Positions 46,319 to 55,250 are shown, counted from the first letter of the stretch. The stretch is DNA of 64,000 nt from Zavarzinia compransoris (GCF_003173055.1 NZ_QGLF01000001.1:317085-381084), one strand, 5' to 3'. Translations and numbers: made by a program. Notes: generated by a model from the letters alone, not told the origin.

Positions 46319-47008
46319 ATGGCGGAACCGGTTCTCGCCCTTCGCGGCGTCACCAAGCATTTCGTGCAGCACCTGCGCGGCGGCATCCGCCTGGACGTGC
46401 TCGCCCGGGTCGATCTCGATGTGGTCCCGGGCGAATGCGTGGTGCTGGACGGGCCTTCCGGGGTCGGCAAGTCCACCCTGCTGAAGGTGATCTACGGCAC
46501 CTATCGGGTCGATGGCGGTTCGGTCTCGGTCGCCGGCACCGACATCGCCCGGGCGGAACCCCGGGCGGTCCTGGCACTGCGCCGCACGGTGATGGGCCAT
46601 GTCAGCCAGTTCCTGCGCGTGGTGCCGCGGGTCGCGGCGCTCGATATCGTCGCCGAACCGGCGCGGGCACGCGGCGTGCCGGCGGCCGAGGCCAGGGACC
46701 GGGCGGCGGCGCTGCTCGCCCGCCTCAACCTGCCGGAAAAACTGTGGTCGCTGCCGCCCGCCACCTTTTCGGGCGGGGAACAGCAGCGGGTGAATATCGC
46801 GCGCGGCTTCGTCGTCGACTGGCCCCTGCTGCTGCTGGACGAGCCGACCGCCTCGCTCGACGCGGAAAATGCCGCTATCGTCGCCGGCCTGATCGAACAG
46901 GCGCGGGCGCGCGGCACGGCCATGGTCGCCATCTGCCACGACGGCGCCATGCGCGGGCGCATCGCGACACGGCTGTTCGGCATGCAACGGGTGGAGCAGG
47001 CGGCATGA
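46319..47008 (+). CDS. phnL: Phosphonate C-P lyase system protein PhnL
   Basis: Second ABC-type ATPase of the C-P lyase system, 229 residues, shorter than PhnK as expected. Walker A is DGPSGVGKS at 44-52, the signature is FSGGEQQRVNIARGFV and Walker B is LLLLDEPTASLD. It works with PhnG, H and I in the nucleosidase step. Its last codons overlap phnM by 4 bases. Confidence 0.95.
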   Translation: MAEPVLALRGVTKHFVQHLRGGIRLDVLARVDLDVVPGECVVLDGPSGVGKSTLLKVIYGTYRVDGGSVSVAGTDIARAEPRAVLALRRTVMGHVSQFLRVVPRVAALDIVAEPARARGVPAAEARDRAAALLARLNLPEKLWSLPPATFSGGEQQRVNIARGFVVDWPLLLLDEPTASLDAENAAIVAGLIEQARARGTAMVAICHDGAMRGRIATRLFGMQRVEQAA

Positions 47009-48141
47009 GCACGGAAACGATCCTGACCAATGCAACGGTGGTTACACCCACGGCGGTGCTGGCCGGGGCCACCCTGGTGGTGCGCGACGGGCGGATCGCG
47101 GCGGTCGAGAGCGGGCGCAGCCATGCCCCCGGCGCCGTGGACCTGGGCGGCGATCACCTGCTGCCCGGCCTTGTCGACCTCCATACCGACAACCTCGAGA
47201 AACACATGATGCCGCGGGTGCGCGTGCCCTGGCCGGCGGCGGCGGCGATCATCGCCCACGACCGCCAGGTGCTGGCGGCGGGCATCACCACCGTGCTCGA
47301 CAGTCTCGCCGTCGGCGACGTCTGGCCCGACGGCGACCGGGTGAAGACTTTCGGCCAGGCGGTCGAAGCCTGGAAGGCCGGGCGCGACGGCGGCGTGTTC
47401 AAGGCCCGCCATGCCCTGCACCTGCGCTGCGAGATCGGGCACGAGAATGTCGTCGACCTGTTTTCCAGCCTGATGGACGACCCGGACCTTCTGCTCGCCT
47501 CGGTCATGGACCATACGCCCGGCCAGCGCCAATTCGTCGATGCCGGCAAATACCGCCAGCAATATCCCCAGCTCAGCGATGCGGAATTCGATGCCTATGT
47601 CGAGCGCCGCCGCGCGGTGCGCGATGCGCTGGGCCCGCGCCACCGGGGGGCGATCATCGCCCTGTGCAAGGCGCGCGGCGTTCCGGTCGCCAGCCATGAC
47701 GACCGCACCCCCGAAGAAGTGGCGGAGGCGCTGGCCGACGGCATCACCATCAGCGAATTCCCGACCAGCCTGGAGGCGGCCAGGGCGGCCCACGGCCAGG
47801 GCATGAGCGTGATCGGCGGCGCGCCCAATCTCGTCCGCGGCGGCTCGCACAGCGGCAATGTCGCGGTGGCGGAGATGGCGGCGGCGGGCGTTCTCGACGT
47901 CATGGCATCGGACTATGTGCCCGCCTCGATGCTGATCGCCGCCTTCGCCCTGCACGACGACCTGGGCCACGGCCTGCCCCAGGCGATCGCGACCGTCAGC
48001 GCCAACCCGGCCCGCGCTCTCGGCCTCGACGATATCGGTGCGCTGGAGGCCGGGCGGCGGGCGGATGTGCTCCGGGTGAAGCGCCACGGCCGCCTGCCGG
48101 TGGTGGACATGGTGTGGCGCGACGGCCGGCGGGTGATGTGA
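47005..48141 (+). CDS. phnM: Alpha-D-ribose 1-methylphosphonate 5-triphosphate diphosphatase PhnM
   Basis: Removes pyrophosphate from ribose 1-phosphonate 5-triphosphate before the PhnJ step. The 378-residue amidohydrolase agrees with E. coli PhnM along its length: GLVDLHTDNLEKHMMPR, 'VMDHTPGQRQFVD', 'ASHDDRTPEEVAEA' and 'GAPNLVRGGSHSGN'. All metal ligands are kept. This is the canonical copy in the window; a divergent paralog lies at 40317. phnM is followed 2 bases later by the DUF1045 gene. Confidence 0.96.
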   Translation: MSTETILTNATVVTPTAVLAGATLVVRDGRIAAVESGRSHAPGAVDLGGDHLLPGLVDLHTDNLEKHMMPRVRVPWPAAAAIIAHDRQVLAAGITTVLDSLAVGDVWPDGDRVKTFGQAVEAWKAGRDGGVFKARHALHLRCEIGHENVVDLFSSLMDDPDLLLASVMDHTPGQRQFVDAGKYRQQYPQLSDAEFDAYVERRRAVRDALGPRHRGAIIALCKARGVPVASHDDRTPEEVAEALADGITISEFPTSLEAARAAHGQGMSVIGGAPNLVRGGSHSGNVAVAEMAAAGVLDVMASDYVPASMLIAAFALHDDLGHGLPQAIATVSANPARALGLDDIGALEAGRRADVLRVKRHGRLPVVDMVWRDGRRVM

Positions 48142-48143
48142 TC

Positions 48144-48833
48144 ATGGCCAGCCGTTACGCCGTCTATTGGGCGCCCCCGGCGGCGGGGGCCCTGCATCGC
48201 CTGGGCGCGCATTGGCTGGGGCGCGACCCGGCCACCGGTGCTACCCCGGCCCAGCCCCTGCTGTCGCCGATCACGCCCGCGCGCTTCGCCGACCTGACGG
48301 CGGATGCCCGGCGCTATGGTTTCCACGCCACCCTGAAGCCGCCGATCCGCCTTGTCGACGGGGCGGGGCGGGACGATCTCCTGGCGGCGGTGGCGCGGGC
48401 GGCGGCCGGCTTTCCCGCCTTCGAGGCGCCGGGGCTGAAGGTCGGCCGCGTCGGCGGCTTCCTGGCGCTGGTGCCGGAGGGCGACATGGCGCCCTGGCGG
48501 CGCCTGAGCGACCATTTCGTCCGCGACCTCGATCCCCTCCGCGCTGCCGCCGGGGCGGCCGAACTGGAAAAGCGCCGCGCCGCCGGCCTGACCCCGGCGC
48601 AGGACGCCAATCTCACCGCCTGGGGCTATCCCTATCTGTTCGACGAATGGCGCTTTCACATGACCCTGACCTGCCGCCTGACCTCGCCCGAGCGGGAAAG
48701 GGTGGAGGTCGGCGCGCTGGGCCATTTCGCCGGCGTGCCGGGCAAGCCGGTGGCGGTGACCGAGGTCGCGGTCTTCGAACAGGCGGACGACGGGCCGTTT
48801 CAGATCATTTCGCGCCATGCGCTGAACGGCTGA
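48144..48833 (+). CDS. DUF1045 phn-operon protein, 2H phosphoesterase-like
   Basis: A 229-residue protein of the DUF1045 family found in phn operons. Two H-x-T/S-h motifs, FHATLKPP near residue 61 and FHMTLTCR near 174, mark it as a 2H phosphoesterase fold. 2H enzymes act on cyclic phosphates or similar esters. C-P lyase releases 5-phosphoribosyl 1,2-cyclic phosphate, normally opened by PhnP, which is absent here. A role as the substitute is therefore reasonable but inferred. ATG 48144 is 2 bases after phnM, so it is the last gene of the operon. Confidence 0.88.
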   Translation: MASRYAVYWAPPAAGALHRLGAHWLGRDPATGATPAQPLLSPITPARFADLTADARRYGFHATLKPPIRLVDGAGRDDLLAAVARAAAGFPAFEAPGLKVGRVGGFLALVPEGDMAPWRRLSDHFVRDLDPLRAAAGAAELEKRRAAGLTPAQDANLTAWGYPYLFDEWRFHMTLTCRLTSPERERVEVGALGHFAGVPGKPVAVTEVAVFEQADDGPFQIISRHALNG

Positions 48834-48899
48834 GGCTTGCCCGGCCGGCGCCGCCCCGCCACTATGCGCAGCAAAACTGCAACATGGGGAATGGGTAAC

Positions 48900-49865
48900 A
48901 TGGCGTCGGTACGGGGTAACGCGGGCTTGCTGCCCATCCGCTTGGACCAGGGCGCGCCGCGGCGCATCAGCCTGCGGGCCCGGCTCATGCGCTTCGCGCT
49001 CCGCCGCATGTTCAAGGAGGCGCTCCGCTTCGACGTCCCCGTCCAGGCTGTGCGCGCCCGCACCGAGAAGATGGCGAAGCGCCTGCCGCCGGTGCCCGCC
49101 GATATTTCGGTGGTCGATACGGTGGCGGACGGCGTGCCCGGCCATTGGATCACCCCGGCCGAGGCGGCCGAGGACCGCCATATCCTCTATCTCCACGGCG
49201 GCGGCTATGTGATCTGCTCGCCGCGCACCCATCTCGGCTTCACCTGGCGGATCGCGCGGGAAGCGCGGGCCCGCATGCTGGTGATCGATTACCGCCTGGC
49301 CCCCGACCATGCCTTCCCGGCCCAGATCGACGATTGCCTGGTCGCCTATCGCCATCTGCTGGACCGCGGCATCGATCCGAAGCGGATCGCGGTCGTGGGC
49401 GATTCCGCCGGCGGCGGCCTGACCTTCGGCCTGCTCATGCGCCTGAAAGCGCTCGGCCTGCCCATGCCGGGGGCGGCGGTCGGGCTTTCGCCCTATCTCG
49501 ACCTGACGGCGACCGGGGAAAGCCATTTCCTGAACGCCAAGGCCGACCCCATGATCCCGCTGTCCGGGGTGCTGTTCGGGGCCATGGCCTATCTCCAGGG
49601 CGCGGACCCGCGGCACCCGGAAGCCTCGCCCATCTATGGCGATGCCGCCGGCCTGCCGCCCTGCCTGATCCATGTCGGATCGGACGAGATCCTGCTCTCC
49701 GATTCGACCCGGATGGCGGCCAAGCTCCGGGCTGCCGGCGTGCCGGTGCAGATCGACATCTGGCACCGCATGCCCCATGTCTGGCACGCCTTCGCCCGCT
49801 ATATTCCGGAGGGCAGGGCGGCGATCGCCGAGGTCGGCGCTTTTCTGCGGCGGACCATTCGCTAG
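48900..49865 (+). CDS. Alpha/beta hydrolase of the HSL family
   Basis: Esterase or lipase-like hydrolase of 321 residues. Oxyanion motif HGGG (in LYLHGGGYVIC), nucleophile elbow GDSAGG, acid in SDEILL and His in 'MPHVWHAFARY' fit the hormone-sensitive-lipase family. No signal peptide, so it is cytoplasmic. Substrate unknown; short-chain esters are typical. I start at ATG 48900; two earlier in-frame Met codons are possible. It is probably not part of the phn operon, though it follows on the same strand. Confidence 0.9.
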   Translation: MASVRGNAGLLPIRLDQGAPRRISLRARLMRFALRRMFKEALRFDVPVQAVRARTEKMAKRLPPVPADISVVDTVADGVPGHWITPAEAAEDRHILYLHGGGYVICSPRTHLGFTWRIAREARARMLVIDYRLAPDHAFPAQIDDCLVAYRHLLDRGIDPKRIAVVGDSAGGGLTFGLLMRLKALGLPMPGAAVGLSPYLDLTATGESHFLNAKADPMIPLSGVLFGAMAYLQGADPRHPEASPIYGDAAGLPPCLIHVGSDEILLSDSTRMAAKLRAAGVPVQIDIWHRMPHVWHAFARYIPEGRAAIAEVGAFLRRTIR

Positions 49866-49948
49866 CTCGGCTGCGGCCGGTCGTCGCCGGGGGCTGGCCG
49901 GCACCGGCCTTCGGCCCTATGGTGGGGGCCTGACGCGAGGGTTGGATC

Positions 49949-51124
49949 ATGGATGTTGATATCGCGATCGTCGGCGCCGGTCCGGCCGGTCTCAGCTTCG
50001 CCCAGGCGCTGGCGGGCAGCGGGCTCGACATCGTTCTGATCGAACGCCAGCCGGAAAGCGCCCTGGCCGATCCCGCCTTCGACGGGCGGGAAATCGCCCT
50101 GACCCATGCCTCGCGCCGGATCATGACCGATCTTGGCCTGTGGCCGCTGCTGCCGGCGGCGGAGATTTCGCCGCTGCGCGATGCCAAGATCATGGACGGC
50201 GCCTCGCTCTTCGCCCTCAACATCAGGGCGGCCGCGGTCGGCGAGGACCAACTCGGCTTCCTGGTGCCCAACCACCTGATCCGCCGGGCGGCCTATGGCG
50301 CGCTGAAGGCCAGCGGCGCCGGCCGTCTCGTCACCGGGCGGATGGTGACTGGCCTCGACCGGACCCGCGACGCGGTGACCCTGACCCTCGACGACGGTGC
50401 GGCCGTCCGCGCCCGCCTCGTCGCCGCCGCCGACAGCCGCTTTTCCGAAACGCGCGACATGCTGGGCATTGCCGCCGCACGGCGCGACTACGGCCGCTCG
50501 ATGATGGTCTGCCGCATGGCCCATGAGTTGCCGCACGATCATGTCGCCTGGGAATGGTTCGATTATGGCCAGACCCTGGCCCTGCTGCCCTTGAATGGCT
50601 TGCAGGCCTCGGTGGTCCTGACCCTGCCGGCGGACGAACTGGCGGCGGTGATGGCGCTGGACGAGGCGGCCTTCAACGCCGATATCACCAGGCGTTTCGG
50701 CAACCGGCTGGGGGCCATGCGCCAGACCGGCACGCGCCATCTCTATCCGCTGGTCGGGGTCTATGCCCGGCGCTTTGCCGGGCCGCGCTGCGCCCTGGTC
50801 GGCGATGCCGCGGTCGGCATGCACCCGGTGACCGCCCATGGCTTCAATTTCGGCCTGCAAGCGGCGGAACGCCTGTCGCAGCGCCTGCTGCGGGCGCGCC
50901 GCCTCGGCCTCGACATCGCCGATCCCGGCCTGCTGGCGGAATACGACCGGGTGCACCGGCAGGCGACCTGGCCGCTCTATCAGGCGACCAATATCATCGC
51001 CGGCCTCTATACCGACGATCGCACCCCGGCCCAGATGCTGCGGAAGGCCGCCCTTCACCTCGCCAACGGCCTTGCCCCGGTGAAAAAGGCGATCGCCGCC
51101 CATCTCACGCAGTCGGCGGCCTGA
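49949..51124 (+). CDS. ubiM: FAD-dependent ubiquinone hydroxylase, UbiM-like
   Basis: A 391-residue UbiH/UbiF/Coq6-family flavoprotein monooxygenase. The FAD-binding GAGPAG is at 9-14, and the C-terminal FAD motif is LVGDAAVGMHPVTAHGFNFGL. The specific 'FDGREIALTHASRRIM' block matches the UbiM subgroup, which hydroxylates demethoxyubiquinol at C5 and sometimes other ring positions in alphaproteobacteria. Oxygen is the substrate. It stands alone, convergent with a GNAT gene whose stop is at its own stop. Confidence 0.85.
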   Translation: MDVDIAIVGAGPAGLSFAQALAGSGLDIVLIERQPESALADPAFDGREIALTHASRRIMTDLGLWPLLPAAEISPLRDAKIMDGASLFALNIRAAAVGEDQLGFLVPNHLIRRAAYGALKASGAGRLVTGRMVTGLDRTRDAVTLTLDDGAAVRARLVAAADSRFSETRDMLGIAAARRDYGRSMMVCRMAHELPHDHVAWEWFDYGQTLALLPLNGLQASVVLTLPADELAAVMALDEAAFNADITRRFGNRLGAMRQTGTRHLYPLVGVYARRFAGPRCALVGDAAVGMHPVTAHGFNFGLQAAERLSQRLLRARRLGLDIADPGLLAEYDRVHRQATWPLYQATNIIAGLYTDDRTPAQMLRKAALHLANGLAPVKKAIAAHLTQSAA

Positions 51125-51706
51125 TCAATCCAGCTTGGCGAGGTCCGGCCCCAGCGGCCAGGCCAGCCGGTCGCGGGTCGCATAGGGGGCGAAGCCGAAT
51201 TTCTGGTAGAGCGCCAGGGCCCGCGGGTGGTCCAGGGTGCAGGTATCGACGGTGAGGCGCTGCGGCCCGCGCTCCCAGGCCAGCTGGATCGCCTGGTCGA
51301 GCAGGAAGGGGCCCAGCTTCCGGCCGATGAATTCCGGCATGATGCCGAACAGGCCGAGGTCGATCCGGGTGCCGCCGTCATGGGGCACAAGCTCGAAGAA
51401 CCCCGCCGGCCCGCCCTTCAGGTACAGGACATAAAGCGCATAGCCCGGCGCGGCCAGATGGGCCGCCAGCCTGTCGTCGTCCCAGCGCCGGCGGTCGATC
51501 CACATCCAGTCGCGGCCGGTGTGGTGATAGAGCCAGCGGAAATAGGCGAGTGCCGGCTCCTCCACCCGCATCAGGGCGTGGGCATCCAGCGGCGGCGGGG
51601 CCCGGCGCGGCGCCGGCCGGGCGGTCATCTCGAGAAAGGTGATGCGGCTCGGCCGGGCCGGGCCCGCCGCCGGCACCCAGTCCGGCGGCGGGGCTTCGTC
51701 GGTCAC
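51125..51706 (-). CDS. GNAT family N-acetyltransferase
   Basis: A 193-residue acetyltransferase. GNAT elements are visible: 'AGFFELVPHDGGTRIDLGLFGIMPEFIGRK' with the LGLFGI strand and IGRKLGPFLL acetyl-CoA loop, then 'TCTLDHPRALALYQKFGF'. Substrate unknown. I chose GTG 51706, which leaves 16 bases from the end of sseA; the frame runs further upstream only inside that gene. It is the last gene of the cysK-sseA-GNAT set, so a sulfur-linked acetylation is possible but unproven. Confidence 0.83.
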   Translation of the reverse strand: MTDEAPPPDWVPAAGPARPSRITFLEMTARPAPRRAPPPLDAHALMRVEEPALAYFRWLYHHTGRDWMWIDRRRWDDDRLAAHLAAPGYALYVLYLKGGPAGFFELVPHDGGTRIDLGLFGIMPEFIGRKLGPFLLDQAIQLAWERGPQRLTVDTCTLDHPRALALYQKFGFAPYATRDRLAWPLGPDLAKLD

Positions 51707-51722
51707 GTCAGGCTTCGACGAA

Positions 51723-52568
51723 TCAGGCTTCAACCGGGGCGTCGGCACGCGCGCCCCATTCGGCCCAGGAACCGTCGTAAAGTGCGAGATCGCGGGCGCC
51801 GATCTCATGCAGCGCCAGCAGCACGATGCAGGCGGTGACGCCCGAACCGCAGGAGGCGACCACCGGCTTGGCGGCATCGACGCCGGCCGCCGCGAACTTG
51901 GTCTTCAGCGCGGCATGGTCGAGGAAAATGCCGGTCTGCGGATCCAGCAGTTCGCCCGCGGGGACATTCACCGAGCCCGGGATATGGCCCTTCTTCAGGC
52001 CCGGACGGGGTTCCGGCTCGGTGCCGGCGAAACGGCCGCGGCTGCGGGCGTCGACCACCTGTTCGCGGTGGCTGACCAGATTGTTGCGCACCTGATCGAA
52101 ATCGCGGATGCGCATGGTGTTCTGGCGGGCGGTGAAATGGCGTTCGCGCGGGGCGGGCGGCAGGTCGTCCAGCGGGCGGCCCTCGGCCTTCCACTTGGCG
52201 AGGCCGCCGTCCAGGACCATGACGTCGTCATGGCCGAAGGCGCGGAACATCCACCACACGCGGGCGGCGGCAAAGGGCGCGCCGCCGTCATAGACGACGA
52301 TGCGGTTGCCGTCGCCGAGGCCCTTCTTGCGCACCCGGGCGGAGAATTTCTCGGCCGGCGGCAGCATGTGGGGCAGGGGCGAGGTCAGGTCGGCGATTTC
52401 ATCGATATCGAAGAAAACGGCGCCCGGGATATGGCCGGCGGCATATTCCGCCTTGGGGTCGCGGTTCGCGCCCGGCAGGTACCACGAGGCATCGACGACG
52501 CGCACATCGGGCGCGCCCAGGTGATCGGCAAGCCATTCGGTGGAAACGAGGCCTGTCTCATTCGGCAT
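51723..52568 (-). CDS. sseA: 3-mercaptopyruvate sulfurtransferase
   Basis: Two-domain rhodanese-fold enzyme of 281 residues that moves sulfur from 3-mercaptopyruvate. The active-site loop is CGSGVTAC with catalytic Cys240, the sequence that marks mercaptopyruvate enzymes (CGSGVTA) rather than thiosulfate rhodaneses. The N-domain has lost its own cysteine, as usual. It follows the cysteine synthase gene by 21 bases on the same strand, which links cysteine synthesis with cysteine-derived sulfur transfer. Confidence 0.93.
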   Translation of the reverse strand: MPNETGLVSTEWLADHLGAPDVRVVDASWYLPGANRDPKAEYAAGHIPGAVFFDIDEIADLTSPLPHMLPPAEKFSARVRKKGLGDGNRIVVYDGGAPFAAARVWWMFRAFGHDDVMVLDGGLAKWKAEGRPLDDLPPAPRERHFTARQNTMRIRDFDQVRNNLVSHREQVVDARSRGRFAGTEPEPRPGLKKGHIPGSVNVPAGELLDPQTGIFLDHAALKTKFAAAGVDAAKPVVASCGSGVTACIVLLALHEIGARDLALYDGSWAEWGARADAPVEA

Positions 52569-52589
52569 CAGGGTTGCTCCGGGTCTCGG

Positions 52590-53588
52590 TCACAGCCAGT
52601 CGGGCGTCGGCAGATTCCGCGCCTTCAGGAATTCGGGGTTGAACATCTTGCTCTGGTAGCGTGCGCCGCCGTCGCAGAGAATGGTGACGATGGTATGGCC
52701 CGGGCCCAGCTCGCGGGCAAGCCGGATGGCGCCCGCGACATTGACGCCGGTCGAGCCGCCGAGGCAGAGACCCTCGTCCTTCAGCAGGCGGAAGACGACC
52801 GGCAGGCTCTCGTCGTCCGGGATCTGGTAGGCGGCGTCGACGCTCAGCCCTTCCAGGTTGGCGGTGATGCGGCCCTGGCCGATGCCCTCGGTGATCGAGG
52901 TCCCCTCGGCCTTCAACTGGCCGGTGGTGTAATAGGAATAGAGGGCGGCGCCCGGCGGGTCGGCCAGCGCGACCTTGATCGCCGGGTTCTTTTCCTTGAG
53001 GAACATGGCCGTCCCGGCCAGCGTCCCGCCCGAGCCGACGGCGGAGACGAAGCCGTCCACCTTGCCGTCGGTGTCGGCCCAGATCTCGGGGCCGGTGGTC
53101 TCGAAATGGGCCTGGCGATTGGCGACATTGTCGAACTGGTTGGCCCAGACGGCGCCGTTCGGCTCGCTCGCCGCGATCTCTTCCGCCAGGCGGCCGGAAT
53201 ATTTCACATAATTCATCGGGTTGGCATAGGGGACCGCGGGCACCAGGCGAAGGTCGGCGCCGCACAGGCGCAGCATGTCCTTCTTTTCCTGGGACTGGGT
53301 CTCGGGCATCACGATCACGGTGCGATAGCCAAGGGCATTGCCGACCAGGGCAAGGCCGATCCCGGTATTGCCCGCCGTGCCCTCGACGATGACGCCGCCC
53401 GGGCGCAGCAGGCCGCGCCTTTCCGCATCGCGGACGATGAAGAGGGCGGCGCGGTCCTTCACCGAACCGCCCGGGTTCAGGAATTCCGCCTTGCCGAGGA
53501 TCTCGCAGCCGGTCGCTTCCGACGCCGCCTTGAGGCGGATCAGGGGGGTGTGACCGATGGTGTCGATGAAATCGCTGCGAATCGCCAT
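52590..53588 (-). CDS. Cysteine synthase A
   Basis: PLP-dependent O-acetylserine sulfhydrylase of 332 residues. The PLP lysine is Lys44 in NPGGSVKDRAAL, the substrate loop reads TAGNTGIGLAL and the phosphate-binding site is GSGGTLAG. The N-terminus 'DFIDTIGHTPLIRLKAASE' and the long 'VPAVPYANPMNYVKYSGRLA' segment fit the CysK-like group that lacks the C-terminal CBS domains. Cystathionine beta-synthase activity cannot be excluded. It begins the minus-strand sulfur operon; the upstream 100 bases hold no gene. Confidence 0.9.
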   Translation of the reverse strand: MAIRSDFIDTIGHTPLIRLKAASEATGCEILGKAEFLNPGGSVKDRAALFIVRDAERRGLLRPGGVIVEGTAGNTGIGLALVGNALGYRTVIVMPETQSQEKKDMLRLCGADLRLVPAVPYANPMNYVKYSGRLAEEIAASEPNGAVWANQFDNVANRQAHFETTGPEIWADTDGKVDGFVSAVGSGGTLAGTAMFLKEKNPAIKVALADPPGAALYSYYTTGQLKAEGTSITEGIGQGRITANLEGLSVDAAYQIPDDESLPVVFRLLKDEGLCLGGSTGVNVAGAIRLARELGPGHTIVTILCDGGARYQSKMFNPEFLKARNLPTPDWL

Positions 53589-53658
53589 AACGCCGAAATT
53601 CCGGGAAGTTGCCGCCCACTGAGGCGTTGAACGTAATGGCCGGGAGAGGCCGGTTCAA

Positions 53659-53692
53659 GCCTCTCTGCCGGATCAGCCTCTCTGCCGGATCA
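53659..53692. repeat. Tandem 17-base duplication at the Nudix stop codon
   Basis: GCCTCTCTGCCGGATCA occurs twice in direct tandem (53659-53675 and 53676-53692). The second copy includes the stop codon of the minus-strand Nudix gene. It looks like a recent slippage or unequal exchange event. Confidence 0.85.
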
Positions 53693-54289
53693 GGCCGGCT
53701 CGCGCCACAGGCTCGCGCGGTTCAGCGCCAGCCAGTAAAGCGCCACCAGCGCCGGCAGGCTGCGCAGCGTGCCGGCCGCCGCCATCGCCAGGGCCTCGTC
53801 GACGGTCACCACCAGGGTGCGGATATCCTCGTGCTCGTCGGCAAGGCCGTGGGTGCCGGGCTGATAGCGGCCGAGATCGCAGCGCCCGACATAGACCGTC
53901 GCCACTTCCTTCAGGCAGCCGGGCGAGGGATAGCCGATCCCGGCCCGGACCAGCGCCGAAGCCTCGATGCCGGCTTCCTCGACCATTTCGCGCCCGGCGG
54001 TCGCGGCCGGGTCCTCGCCGTCCTCGGTGCGGCCGGCCACCGCTTCCAGCATCCAGGGATCGTCCCCCATCATGAGGGGGGCGGGGCGGAATTGCTCGAT
54101 CAGCAGGACCCGCCCCGATACCGGGTCGTAAGGCAGGACGACGGCGGCACCGCCCTGTTCCAGAATGTCGCGGCTGATCTCCTCGCTCATCCCGCCGTCG
54201 AAGCGGCGGTGCTTCAGGCGGATCACGGTCTTCGGATAGAAGCCCTGGTGCACGATCTCGCGAGACAGGATCTCGACCTTTTTGTCCAC
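53690..54289 (-). CDS. ADP-ribose pyrophosphatase-like Nudix hydrolase
   Basis: A 199-residue Nudix hydrolase resembling NudF-type ADP-ribose pyrophosphatases. The Nudix box is AGRTEDGEDPAATAGREM then VEEAGI at about 96-120, and the following 'GYPSPGCLKEVATVYVGRCDL' has the proline and the extra loop of ADP-sugar diphosphatases. GTG 54289 has a good AAGGAG site; an upstream ATG at 54313 overlaps that site. It may clear ADP-ribose. It is divergent from the glycine-zipper lipoprotein gene. Confidence 0.88.
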   Translation of the reverse strand: MDKKVEILSREIVHQGFYPKTVIRLKHRRFDGGMSEEISRDILEQGGAAVVLPYDPVSGRVLLIEQFRPAPLMMGDDPWMLEAVAGRTEDGEDPAATAGREMVEEAGIEASALVRAGIGYPSPGCLKEVATVYVGRCDLGRYQPGTHGLADEHEDIRTLVVTVDEALAMAAAGTLRSLPALVALYWLALNRASLWREPA

Positions 54290-54450
54290 GCGCCGATACT
54301 CCTTATAAAACACAATAAAAACAAAGGGTTATATGGTTTCTGGAAGGATTTTCGGAACCATCGCCGCCAGCGTGCGTTGGTCAGATGTGCAAGGGCGGGG
54401 GCCCGCGCCGGAAGGCGGCGGATATCGATAGTCTGATCGGAGGATGAACG

Positions 54451-54699
54451 ATGTTCAAGTCGACGACCATGGCCGCGCTGCTCGCGGTCGCCACCCTTGG
54501 CCTTGGTGCCTGCTCGGGCCTCAATCATCAGGAACAGCGGGCCCTGTCGGGCGGCGCCATCGGCGCCGGCGCCGGTGCCGCGATCGGGGCCATCACCGGC
54601 GGCAGCGCCGTGACCGGCGCCCTCATCGGCGGCGCGGGCGGTGCCGCGATCGGCGCCCTGACCGCGGACGACGACCAGCCGCGCAAAAGGCGCCGCTGA
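54451..54699 (+). CDS. Glycine-zipper lipoprotein
   Basis: An 82-residue lipoprotein with the lipobox LGAC at residues 18-21 following a hydrophobic signal. The mature part is almost all glycine-zipper repeats (GGAIGAGAGAAIGAITGG and GGAGGAAIGAL), ending in a basic tail. Such proteins insert in the outer membrane as small helical hairpins of unknown role; some are stress-induced. ATG 54451 is preceded by a GGAGG site 9 bases upstream. Confidence 0.85.
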   Translation: MFKSTTMAALLAVATLGLGACSGLNHQEQRALSGGAIGAGAGAAIGAITGGSAVTGALIGGAGGAAIGALTADDDQPRKRRR

Positions 54700-54796
54700 T
54701 CCCGCCACCTGACCGCAGGCGCCTTGCCGTTGATCCGGCGCCTGCGGCCTTGCGTAAAGGCGGGGACGGAGACGGCAGCGGGCGCGGAGGGCGGCA

Positions 54797-55243
54797 ATGA
54801 GCACGGCGGATCTCGATCGCGCGCTGGCGCGCTATGCCGCGGCGATGGAAGGGCTGCGCGCCGACACGGTCGCAACCCTCGGCGATGTGATGGCGCCCGA
54901 CATCCGGTTCCGCGATCCGTTCAACGCCGTTACCGGCCTCGACCGGGTGCAGCGGATCTTTTCCGCCCTGTTCGAGGATTGCGATGCCGTCCGTTTCAGC
55001 GTCGGCCGGCGCTTTCGCGACGGCGAGCACGCGGTCCTGGCCTGGACCATGGCGTTCCGCCTGCGCCGCTACGCCAAGGGGCCCGACTGGACGATCGAGG
55101 GCTTGAGCGAAATCACCCTCGATCCGGCCAGCGGCCTGGTCGTCGCCCATGTCGACCATTGGGACGCGGCGGGCCAGTTCTACGAGCGTCTGCCCCTTGT
55201 CGGCGGCGTATTGCGCCTGCTGCGCCGCCGCCTGGCGCATTAA
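54797..55243 (+). CDS. NTF2-like (SnoaL-type) protein
   Basis: A 148-residue protein with the cone-shaped NTF2-like fold seen as 'DVMAPDIRFRDPFNAVTG' and 'HAVLAWTMAFRL' strands and 'HVDHWDAAGQFYERLPLVGGVLRL' end. Members are often catalytic isomerases or just ligand-binding; no function can be assigned. No signal peptide is visible. It follows the lipoprotein gene by 97 bases and is convergent with the MFS gene. Confidence 0.85.
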   Translation: MSTADLDRALARYAAAMEGLRADTVATLGDVMAPDIRFRDPFNAVTGLDRVQRIFSALFEDCDAVRFSVGRRFRDGEHAVLAWTMAFRLRRYAKGPDWTIEGLSEITLDPASGLVVAHVDHWDAAGQFYERLPLVGGVLRLLRRRLAH

Positions 55244-55250
55244 GCCGATC

